From Mactromeris polynyma (Eukaryota > Mollusca > Bivalvia > Venerida > Mactridae), in assembly GCA_032209605.1 (NCBI GenBank), contig JASFXZ010000035.1, positions 2,051,001 to 2,115,000 on the forward strand: DNA of 64,000 bases, given 5' to 3'. Shown piece after piece: positions 34,114 through 46,100 of this stretch; position 1 is the first letter of the stretch, and each line of letters starts with the position of its first letter. The notes under the pieces were generated by a model, which saw only the letters and a program-made list of their open reading frames with translations, was not told the DNA's origin and did no database searches. Position numbers and translations under genes: made by a program.

Positions 34114-37100
34114 CTGCAAGAAAACATGGGCAAACATCTTACTAGTACAGCATTAGAACAGTAGCTTTGATTGGCTGGCTAATTGATACAAAAACTACAT
34201 AGGCAGTCCTTAAAAATGATTGTTTGGAATAACCCTACCCAGCAAAATTTAGTAGGTAGGTAGGTAACTAATCTTTTATTCACTATTTTTATACTATAAT
34301 TTTATACTAGTGCTTACAATTGATACTCTGCTAAAATTCCAACTCAAACCCCTCAATTATTTTTTAGTAGGGAAGATTTAATCAGCTAATGAGGTGGCTT
34401 GTTAAGTGATTCGAAACATTTCGTCAGCAAATGAGGTTGTTTGTTATGTGATACGGCAACATTTAGTCAGCCAATGAGGTTGCTTGTTAATTTATTAATT
34501 TGTCCAAATACATTTATTATGCTAGTCTTCTTAGAAACTGATAATGTATTAATTATATCATATACATCCTTAATTTCAGAAACTTGAACACATACTGTTA
34601 ATCAATATATTTATCACCATAACTATTTGTTTGTATACATGTAATGAAATTTAGCACTATATAACATCATGTGCTCCTGCAAAACCATATCTTTTGTTAT
34701 TATGTACATTATGTTGCTATGAAACATGTTATTAGCTCAAGCTCTCGACCACCGTGCCTTACACTTTTGTTATTGCCTGGTGTTCAACGGATAGGACAAG
34801 CAGATATACTGTTACACTTACGTTGTGGATCATATTTGAGAAGCATTTGTAGAATACTGAATTTTCCTTGGTCATACAAACTAGCAAGAGTTGAACTTTC
34901 AATTTCACACCATCTTGCTGCAAAATCCCTATTGTATTGAAATGTCTCTACTTTGTAACACAAGTGGACATTTGGTATGTACGTGAAGTGATTCCTCTCA
35001 CAACGCTGCTCTGAAATTGAAATAAGGACAGCTTATTGTGTAAGTAATACTGGACAGGTGAATGGTGTTTATGTGAAATTGTACGCACTATTTTTAACAG
35101 GAACTTAGATGGTTAGATAAGTATTGTAAGAGCTGAGTCACGTGTACGGCGCGTAGCAATAGGACTACATATTTACGTTCCACAGTGTGGGAGAAACCAC
35201 GTGCTTTGTGACGCAATTTTTTCTGCTGCAGACAACCGACATTAACTGTAAACAGATGCACGTTTTTAAAGATAGACTAATTGTGCTCGCTTACTTCCCC
35301 TATGTAGCTGTCCAAAAACACACTGATCGCATCGATAGCAAACAAATGGCGTCCAACAGACCAGACGAAATTGTTCCTCATAGACGCCATTTGTCTAGCA
35401 AAGCTAGCACTGTCAGATCACGGTACCTATCCTAAGATAGTGACTTTTTTTCCTACGTTTAAGAAACAGCATAGCTACATTTCCCTACATAGCTCTAGGC
35501 AGAACTTGTTCCCTTATTGTTGTTCCCCTATATTCTTCTTAGTTGTTCCTCATGGTCGGCCAGACCATTCTTTATACCTTACTATTCCTACACATTGTAC
35601 CCTTGCCAAATATGTAGAAGAAAGCGACACAGATTAAGAGGAAGAAGACAGCTTAGTATATTAGTTTGAGATAAATCTTATTTTTGATCACTATGAACAA
35701 TTTGGCTGCTGTGTAGAGGTTAATGCTCTAAGATGGTAAATTGGTACTAAATATAATTTCATAATGATGTTTCAGAGAGGTTTTGCCCAAGTGAGAGATT
35801 AAATTTGCAGTACAGAAAATATTCTTGTTAAAGAGACGGTGGCTGTATAGAGGTGGCACTGTATAAACTGAGGTTATTGCTCAAGAGAGGGTGGCTGTAT
35901 AGAGGTGGCACTGTATAAACTGAGGTTATTGCTCAAGAGAGGGTAGCTGTATAGAGGTGGCACTGTATAAACTGAGGTTATTGCTCAAGAGAGGGTGGCT
36001 GTATAGAGGTGGCACTGTATAAACTGAGGTTATTGCTCAAGAGAGGGTAGCTGTATAGAGGTGGCACTGTATAAACTGAGGTTATTGTTCAAGAGAGGAT
36101 GGCTTTATGGAGGTGACAGTGTATAAACTGAGGTTATTGCTCAAGAGAGGATGGCTTTATGGAGATGGCAATGTATAAACTGAGGTTATTGCTCAAGAGA
36201 GGATGGCTTTATGGAGGTGGCAGTGTATAAACTGAGGTTATTGCTCAAGAGAGGATGGCTTTATGGAGGTGGCAGTGTATAAACTGAGGTTATTGCTCAA
36301 GAAAGGGTGGCTTTATGGAGGTGGCAGTGTATAAACTGATGTTATTCCTCAAGAGAGGATGGCTTTATGGAGGTGGCACTGTATAAACTGAGGTTATTGA
36401 TCAAGAGAGGATATCTGTATAGAGGTGGCACTGTATAAACTGAGGTTATTGATCAAGAGAGGATATCTGTATAGAGGTGGCACTATATAAACTGAGATTA
36501 TTGATCAAGAGAGGATGGCTAAATAGAGGTGGCACTGTATGAACTGAGGTTATTGCTCAAGAGAGGGTGGATGTATAGAGGTGGCACTATATAAACTGAG
36601 GTTATTGCTCAAGAGAGGGTGGCTGTATAGAGGTGGCACTGTACAAACTGAGGTTATTGTTCAAGAGAGGGTGGCTGTATAGAGGTGGCACTGTATAAAC
36701 TGAGGTTATTGCTCAAGAGAGGGTGGCTGTATAGAGGTGGCACTGTATAAACTGAGGTTATTGCTCAAGAGAGGGTGGCTGTATAGAGGTGGCACAGAAG
36801 TATAAACTGCAGAGTATCTGACACTTACGAGCCACTATTGGATCGTTTGTAGTATGAGGATGTGTAAAAGCAGTAAACCCGGCTGTGGTTGGTGTTGCTG
36901 GCGGCAGCATTGTTGTGGGTGCTTGAGTGAAGATTGGGTGTTGTGTAATGGTACAATCATTGTTACACATCGGAGTATCGCAACATATATGGCAAATATT
37001 TGCTGAGGGAGATTGGGTATTAGTTACCATACTTCCTAGCGTATTGCAAACCTGTAATAACAAGAAGTAACAATGTAGACGACTGGCTTCTCTTTTAGAT

Positions 37101-40100
37101 TTCTCAAAATATTTACATTTATGAACAGTCAGTGGAGCGTTTAGTTGACTTTCAGACCTTATTTTGTCATTTGGCTTTTACTAATGAAGGACACAAGATG
37201 TGTTTCAGAGCGCACAAATATCGAAGTGAAGCACCATTTTGTGCCAATTTGACATCCAGAAATTCGCTCGTCCTCCTCCTCTCCTGACTCATGTGGAGAA
37301 TGTGTCAGTTGCTTGCAGAATTACTGGTTAGTACAGGATCGTTGAGCAACGCGAGTTAAAATAAAGTCATGTTTTGAGGAACACGAAAAATCGGTCAATT
37401 GCGCTTTTAGGTCAACTGATCGGTGTATATAACAGAAATACTGGTGAAACATGTGAAAAATTAACCAACACTATCAATAGCAACAGTGTAGACAGAAATA
37501 GGCGAATTTGTGGGTTCTACAGAATATTCTATAGATGTAAAATAGTTTGAAACATTACGGACAACAAGCTGTATACTGTAACTCTTAGTTTTTCTAATAC
37601 TTGTGTCCCATTAAATTTAAGAAGAATCAATATCGATGCGAGAATTAGTTATTTCTTATATTGTCGACCGGTTAATTTCCTAGTTTCTCATGTTCTGTTT
37701 AATTGGGCCTTTAATGTGAATAGCATTATCTGACCTTTCTCAATGAGCATCCAGCGTGGTATTGTTTTCCTCCAAAGAGGAGATGGTCCTCTGTTTCGTA
37801 CAATATACACTCCTAGAATATAAAATACTCGCCTGGTCAGATTATCGAGTTGAAATATGGAGGTAAATCTTGTCCATGATAACATCGTCTTATGAAGGAT
37901 TTCAGTTTTCATCTCTTGGATGTGATCTGTGTGTATGTTTTGCTGTATTTGCATATTTAGGGCTTTGAGCAAAACCTTTGTACGTGCTAGTTTACCGAAC
38001 ACAGTTGCAATACGTGGTGCTTAAACTTCAAGAGTTGATTACACGATGCGTAGGTGAAAATATACTACGGAGAAAGCGGAAATTTACGCTGTGGGAATTA
38101 TTTGCGAACTTCCATCTCGCAAACTTTACGACACATACAGCATTGTTTGCGTCAAACCTCGATAAACGCTGGTCCTAAAAGTGCTAACCCATCAGTTGGT
38201 CGGCATCATACCAATATTCGGACAACTTATAGTCTGCAAAAACACATACACGTGTTTTACAACTTCAAAGAAAATGCCACAACATACACATTGTACCGGG
38301 TAACAGGAAACGTTTCCACACTGTCACTGACAAAGTCTTTATAACAATAGAAACATAGTCATACCTCTTCTGCGGCGCATTTCACAACTTGTCTACAGTC
38401 ATTGGGATGCGCTTCGTGATTGCATGAATAACAAAGAGAGTCTGAAAAGGTGCATGCTTGGTAAAATGTGAATATTACTTTGAATATATCATACGTGTTA
38501 CCATAATTACGCTAGAACATTTAGAAAGACATGTAATTAATGTTAGTTGGAGTGTTGTCTTGGCGATGGATGGCAGCGCACGTAACAATGTTGGAAAAAG
38601 GTTTTCTGTGCCCAAAAGTGTGATTAAATTCATTTGTCTTAGTGCATATATGTCAAGTTCACTGAAAAAACTATTCTCGTCGACAAAGGTCATTTCTTAC
38701 GAAATGCGTAAAAAAAGTTTTTAACATGCATTATTGATAAAATATGTAATGTCGTGGCGACAATAAACCCGCCGCGATAACGTGTTGTTGTTTACTTTAT
38801 CCCCATCCCGTTCGACACGATTCCGTGGCGTGGTTTTTAGCTATTCATGTCCCGCGTGCCACGGTAAGACGGCGCATTTCATTGGATGGTAATAGTGATT
38901 CCTGCAAATAATGCGAAATATCAGCCAATAATGTACTATGATATCTTACTTGTCTCGTACACAGAAACGTGTAAAACACTTCCACAATATTGTGCACCGT
39001 CGCCCGCGCATACTGTGTCACACTGGGCATCTGTAGTTGGTTGTATTTGAACATGCGTGTAGTCGTTGCCACAGTGACATTGTGTACGAAACTGGAAGGC
39101 AATAGGAATAACACTCTAATACAAAGTAAAGTAAAGTGTTTATTTATTATAGTGTCACTCCTGTTTAAAGGGCCAGCCATTTCTGACTTATGAGACACCT
39201 ACTTTCTGAACACAATTACTTCCCGATTTATACGCCTTAATGCCTGGCACCGTGCAGGTAGGTGCATGGTTACCGTTACTTAACTAAGTGGCGGCTGACC
39301 AAACCGGTGATATCAGAACGGACCCTTAACCAACGGACTCGAATTTCCATTTTTCTGGTTTATTTGTTCGAATAAATGGGAGTTATTCTTGCGAGGACAA
39401 CAGGTTAGTGCGGGTTTGTAACATATATAGGAACACTTGATAGGTTGATTGCCGTACGATACCGTGAAATTTGGTTGAAATCGGCGTAGAACTGGAACTA
39501 GACTAAGAACATATTACACGGGTACGTCTTTCATAGAAGCTCAATGTCAATGTTGCTATGGAGATATTTAAGCAGTTTATCTGTTTAATATTTGACCCAC
39601 TACTGTTTCAAACGTTGATATAATTGTTATCGTTTATAACTCTACCATGACACCGGCAAACGTGTAGCCATTGGACTTGCAGTGAGTGATACACTTTTCA
39701 ATGGTCATCTGTGAATCTGTTATATGAGCATACGGCAAGCGTTGTCCATTGTAGTCTGTATAACATCCTTTGTAATCTGCGCAAACAACACAACAATGTG
39801 GAGAGGAAATATACTATGCATGATCAAACACAACAAATGTTTCAAGTTATAAATACAGGACGGGACACCCTGTTTGTAGTTTGATTTGACTATATTTCTT
39901 AGATTAGATTAGTTTAGTTTTGTGAAACAAGTTCTTACAAATTATATTAATCACTCTCGATGACTGCTTCCTGGCTACCAACCAGTACTCGCGCCAAATT
40001 TAGGGATTGTGAAGTTCGTGATCAATACCCACTTATCGCGGGGCTAGAACTTACGATCTTCGGATCAGGAGTGAGGCGCTCAACCCATCGACCACGGTGC

Positions 40101-43100
40101 CTCCCAATATTCTGACAATATGTACTACAGACGGGTGATACTAGCAGTCGAAAGGTTCAAACAACTTTCTCTACTTTCTTCATTTGCTCAAGAGATAATA
40201 TATATTAAAATATTATTTTAAATATACTTATTATATTCCATTTTCACTGCTCTTAATTCAACCTCAATATCAAGATCACCTCAACAAGAAGACCAGTTTT
40301 CGAGAGTCCTAGGGGTGATCGTATTATTGAGGTTTACTGTATATCATTATTTTATTAATAATGTTTACTTAGATTCAGTGCAAGTTTTGGTGAAGACATA
40401 TTGGGTCCTGCTGTCGTTGGGGCTGGAGTTGTTGTTGTAGTGGTTGTTGTTGGCGCACTAGTTGTCGTTGCCTCCTCTGATAAAAAAAACATGATAAATA
40501 TTATGTCGACAACATTTAATATTTGAGGCAAAATATTCACATGATGCTTGATTGTTTTAAAACATGACAGATATACATCAATAATTTTGATTTGTTGATG
40601 AAGGTTTATGGACGAGCTGATTTTTGTAGCAGACGACCAAGATGTCCGAACCGGAAGAGTTTTTAATTGTCTGACGAAGATCAAAAGTTGTACTGGGTAG
40701 TGACCAAGGAACACAGATTGTTCAACTGACCGTCCTTTACTCGTAAATGTGATGTATAGTTCAAAATGCGATACATTGTTCAAATGTGACATATAGTTCA
40801 AAATGTGACATATAGTTCAAAATGTGACATATAGTTCAAAATGTGACATATAGTTCAAAATGTGACATATAGTTCAAAATGTGACATATAGTTCCAATGT
40901 GACATATAGTTCAAAATGTGACATATAGTTCAAATGTGACATATAGTTCAAAATGTGACATATAGTTCAAAATGTGACATATAGTTCAAAATGTGACATA
41001 TAGTTCAAATGTGATATATAGTTCAAAATGTAATATATAGTTCAAAATGACCCCGTAACACAGCACTACGATTACTGGAAGTCCTGGAAATGAGGTCACT
41101 TCATTACAGAACACATTACCGTCATAGTAACAGGACGTTGCCACGAGTTCTCTCTCTTTATCCATTTTTGAGTTCTCTCCCTTTATCCATTCTAGAGTTC
41201 TCTCCCTTTATCCATTCTATAGTATATGTATAATATATATAGGCAGCGGAAAGAGGCAAGGTATGAAAATGGCTAGACTCCTTGTACTATGTATACGACC
41301 ATAGAAGGGGAGAGAACTCTAGACTCCTTGTACCATATATATGACCATAGAAGGGGAGAGAATTCTAGACTCCTTGTACTATATATACGACCATAGAAGG
41401 GGAGAGAACTCTAGATTCCTTGAACTATATATACGACCATAGAAGGGGAGAGAACTCTAGACTCCTTGTACTATATATACGACCATAGAAGGGGAGAGAA
41501 CTCATGAAAATCTCCTGTGGACAAACACGTGTATGCCTTTATATGTTAGCTATGACTACTAGGTACACATCAACTTGTTAAAATGTAGTAGCAACATTTC
41601 AAAATGCCATGTACAGTTAAACCTGCCTTGAAGTCCACCTCAATATTAAGACTACCTCACAATTAAGAACACAATTTTCAAGTCCATTTTCAATACTTTG
41701 CTCAAGGGTCCTAAGGGTGGTATTATTATTGAGTTTTTATTGTACATCTAATAAGTTAGTGTTAGCATTTTACCACATACCACATTCATTATTACATAGG
41801 TTTGTATAACAGCATCGTGCACATGGAGTTGCTCTCTTCAAACGTTCGCCATCACCATTAACGTCATCATCTGTGTTAACACTTCGCTTCTTTCCATACA
41901 TAGCATACGCATAACACATCTGTAAACCGGTTGGCATACTATCTTTAATATCTCTTTTCTAGTTGCATATTGTCCTACTCTGGCACCACAGGATATTGTC
42001 ATGAGTTATTTCCCTGTATCACATCTAGAGTTCTCTCCCTTTGCCCCTTCTATAGAATATATACTATAGAAGAGGCAAAAGGAAAGAACTCTAGAAGGTA
42101 TAAAGGAAAAGAACTCATGACAATCTCGTGTGTCTGGGACCACTGTTTTAGATCGTATCAAGGCTGAATGGCATCAAAGTGAACAAAGCTGAATTGTTTA
42201 GGTCAAAGTTGAATGAACATGAGCATTAAAATTGAAAATTAACATACATAAATACCAGTCATAAAAGAAATACCAATGGATGGAGTAGTTTGGCTTTGTC
42301 GGGTTCATCAACATTTGTAAACAATTAAGACGACAGTTATAAAGTAGACAAAGTCTTTGCACAGACCATGTAGACGTAGAAGGGTTACTAGCTGGTGCAT
42401 GAAGCAATAACACAGACCATGTAGACGTAGAAGGGTTACTAGCTGGTGCATGAAGCAATAACACAGACCATGTAGACGTAGAAGGGTTACTAGCTGGTGC
42501 ATGAAGCAATAACACAGACCATGTAGACGTAGAAGGGTTACTAGCTAATGCATGAAGCAATAACACAGACCATGTAGACGTAGAAGGGTTACTAGCTAAT
42601 GCATGAAGCAATAACACAGACCATGTAGACGTAGAAGGGTTACTAGCTAATGCATGAAGCAATAACACAGACCATGTAGACGTAGAAGGGTTACTAGCTG
42701 GTGCATGAAGCAATAACACAGACCATGTAGACGTAGAAGGGTTACTAGCTGGTGCATGAAGCATTAACACAGACCATGTAGACGTAGAAGGGTTACTAGC
42801 TCAGGTGCGTGAAGCATTAACACAGACCATGTAGACGTAGAAGGGTTACTAGCTCGTGCATGAAGCATTAACACAGACCATGTAGACGTAGAAGGGTTAC
42901 TAGCTGATGCATGAAGCATTAACACAGAACTTTAGATGTAAATAAACAAATGTAATATTTCTTGTCCATGTAAACAAAAAACAATTAAAAAGGTAAATTA
43001 TTTTTGAGAAACAATATAAAACAAAATGGTTGCCGTTGTTTAAACTAAAGCTGAATAGGCCAATGTACCAACTTCACTGGATAAAAGCCGTTGAAATGAC

Positions 43101-46100
43101 ATGGACCAGATATGTGAGATTTTTGGTGTGAAACCTTTCAGTCAAAGATTTAAGATTCAGTGGCGAGCAGAAGCAAAACTATTATCTGTAAACATTGAGA
43201 CGGCCCCTTTTTAACTAAAAATTCCACACATGTCACATTGTAAGAGAGTTGTTTCCCTTTGTATGTTTGTGCTGAAATTCCCTGAAAAAAATGTTGTTTA
43301 GCAAAAAAAAGATTTGTAGTAACCTACATAATTATATCCCTGCATTCAGAAATGTTAATGAATCAAATTCGCCCAGATATGTCATTTGGACCAGAAATCT
43401 CAGAGACTGCCACATATAGCTTTAAATTTGAAACTCACCACTTCCCTCTCGCAGTACGATTTATACCACTTCAGTCCGTTCAATCCAGTCCCTGTTTGTC
43501 GAACCATACAACCCTGTAGATGTAGATATAAATATGGATGGTGATAAACATTATTATATACCTTAACATACTGGTCGACAATTCAACCAGCTGGTATTAT
43601 TACTCACAGTATCCTTAAAACGTGTATTTGCGTTTATTTATTATCGCCACCGGTTTCCAAATATGGGCAATGCCTCCGGAAGATACTAGTCAATTTAGAT
43701 TTTTGGAGGATAGTGCATGACACAGAACATGCCTCAGTTCCAGAAGCACTCCTGGAAGCATCGTACGCGGGACCTTGGTGTTTGTCTCATCCGGAAGACT
43801 GTTAGTACTGCTAGTGGTGGAGCGGGGGATCGACCCAGCGACCCCTGTATTATTAGTCTAGTGTGTTACCACTGGACCACGGATCTACTCTAATAAAGCC
43901 AGTTTGTCTATAAAGCCACTGGACACATCTTTTGTACAGTTTGGAAAATATTATAAATAATTGTAATAAAAAAATTCAAGTTGACAGAAACGTTTAATTT
44001 CATTATAAATTTTACAAATGTAAAATAAGTCTTATTTTTGAACATTGAAAAGGAAGATTGCTGCAATAAAGACATCATGTTAAATAATCCGTTTTGTAAT
44101 ACTACCGGTAAGTTTTGATATTCAACCCGTTTTGTAATACTACCGGTAAGTTTTGATATTCAACCCGTTTTGTAATACTACCGGTAAGTTTTGATATTCA
44201 ACCCGTTTTGTAATACTACCAGTATGTTTTGATATTCAACCTGTTTTGTAATACTACCGGTAAGTTTTGATATTCAACCTGTTTTGTAATACTACCGGTA
44301 TGTTTTGATATTCAACCCGTTTTGTAATACTACCGGTATGTTTTGATATTCAATCCGTTTTGTAATACTACCGGTAAGTTTTGATATTCAACCCGTTTTG
44401 TATTACTACCGGTATGTTTTGATATTCAACCTGTTTTGTAATACTACCGGTATGTTTTGATATTCAATCCGTTTTGTAATACTACCGGTATGTTTTGATA
44501 TTCAACCCGTTTTGTAATACTACCGGTATGTTTTGATATTCAACCCGTTTTGTAATACTACCGGTATGTTTTGATATTCAACCTGTTTTGTAATACTACC
44601 GGTATGTTTTGATATTCAACCCGTTTTGTAATACTACCGGTACGTTTTGATATTCAATCCGTTTTGTAATACTACCGGTATGTTTTGATATTCAACCTGT
44701 TTTGTAATACTACCGGTATGTTTTGATATTCAACCCGTTTTGTAATACTACCGGTATGTTTTGATATTCAATCCGTTTTGTAATACTACCGGTATGTTTT
44801 GATATTCAACCTGTTTTGTAATACTACCGGTATGTTTTGATATTCAACCCGTTTTGTAATACTACCGGTATGTTTTGATATTCAATCCGTTTTGTAATAC
44901 TACCGGTATGTTTTGATATTCAACCCGTTTTGTAATACTACCGGTATGTTTTGATATTCAATCCGTTTTGTAATACTACCGGTATGTTTTGATATTCAAC
45001 CTGTTTTGTAATACTACCGGTATGTTTTGATATTCAACCCGTTTTGTAATACTACCGGTATGTTTTGATATTCAATCTGTTTTGTAATACTACCGGTATG
45101 TTTTGATATTCAACCTGTTTTGTAATACTACCGGTATGTTTTGATATTCAACCCGTTTTGTAATACTACTGGTATGTTTTGATATTCAACCTGTTTTGTA
45201 ATACTACCGGTATGTTTTGATATTCAACCCGTTTTGTAATACTACCGGTATGTTTTGATATTCAATCCGTTTTGTAATACTACCGGTATGTTTTGATATT
45301 CAACCCGTTTTGTAATACTACCGGTATGTTTTGATATTCAATCCGTTTTGTAATACTACCGGTATGTTTTGATATTCAACCTGTTTTGTAATACTACCGG
45401 TATGTTTTGATATTCAACCCGTTTTGTAATACTACCGGTAAGTTTTGATATTCAACCCGTTTTGTAATACTACCGGTATGTTTTGATATTCAACCCGTTT
45501 TGTAATACTACCGGTATGTTTTGATATTCAACCCGTTTTGATATTCAACCCGTTTTGTAATACTACCGGTATGTTTTGATATTCAATCCGTTTTGTAATA
45601 CTACCGGTATGTTTTGATATTCAACCTGTTTTGTAATACTACCGGTATGTTTTGATATTCAACCCGTTTTGTAATACTACCGGTATGTTTTGATATTCAA
45701 TCCGTTTTGTAATACTACCGGTATGTTTTGATATTCAACCCGTTTTGTAATACTACCGGTACGTTTTGATATTCAATCCGTTTTGTAATACTACCGGTAT
45801 GTTTTGATATTCAACCTGTTTTGTAATACTACCGGTATGTTTTGATATTCAATCCGTTTTGTAATACTACCGGTATGTTTTGATATTCAACCCGTTTTGT
45901 AATACTACCGGTATGTTTTGATATTCAACCCGTTTTGTAATACTACCGGTATGTTTTGATATTCAACCCGTTTTGTAATAAAATTTCAAAATTCCCAGAA
46001 ATGATTAAGTTAACATTGGATAACAAGACAACTATATAGAAAAATGTAAAGTAAGTCTTATTTTTAATGATAAAAAGTAAAAATCTTACAATAAGGTGAT

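Noticed and set aside
42198..42770. 190-codon minus-strand ORF of repeated peptides
   Set aside because: Produced by the 51-bp minisatellite; it sits in an intron of the mosaic gene.
39955..43884. tRNA genes (box A and box B present)
   Set aside because: Sequence between and after the boxes does not fold into a tRNA, and 100-200 bp bodies follow; these are SINEs.
44088..45980. CRISPR-like array of regular short repeats
   Set aside because: Units are contiguous 38-mers with no unique spacers and no cas genes; the DNA is eukaryotic. It is a satellite.
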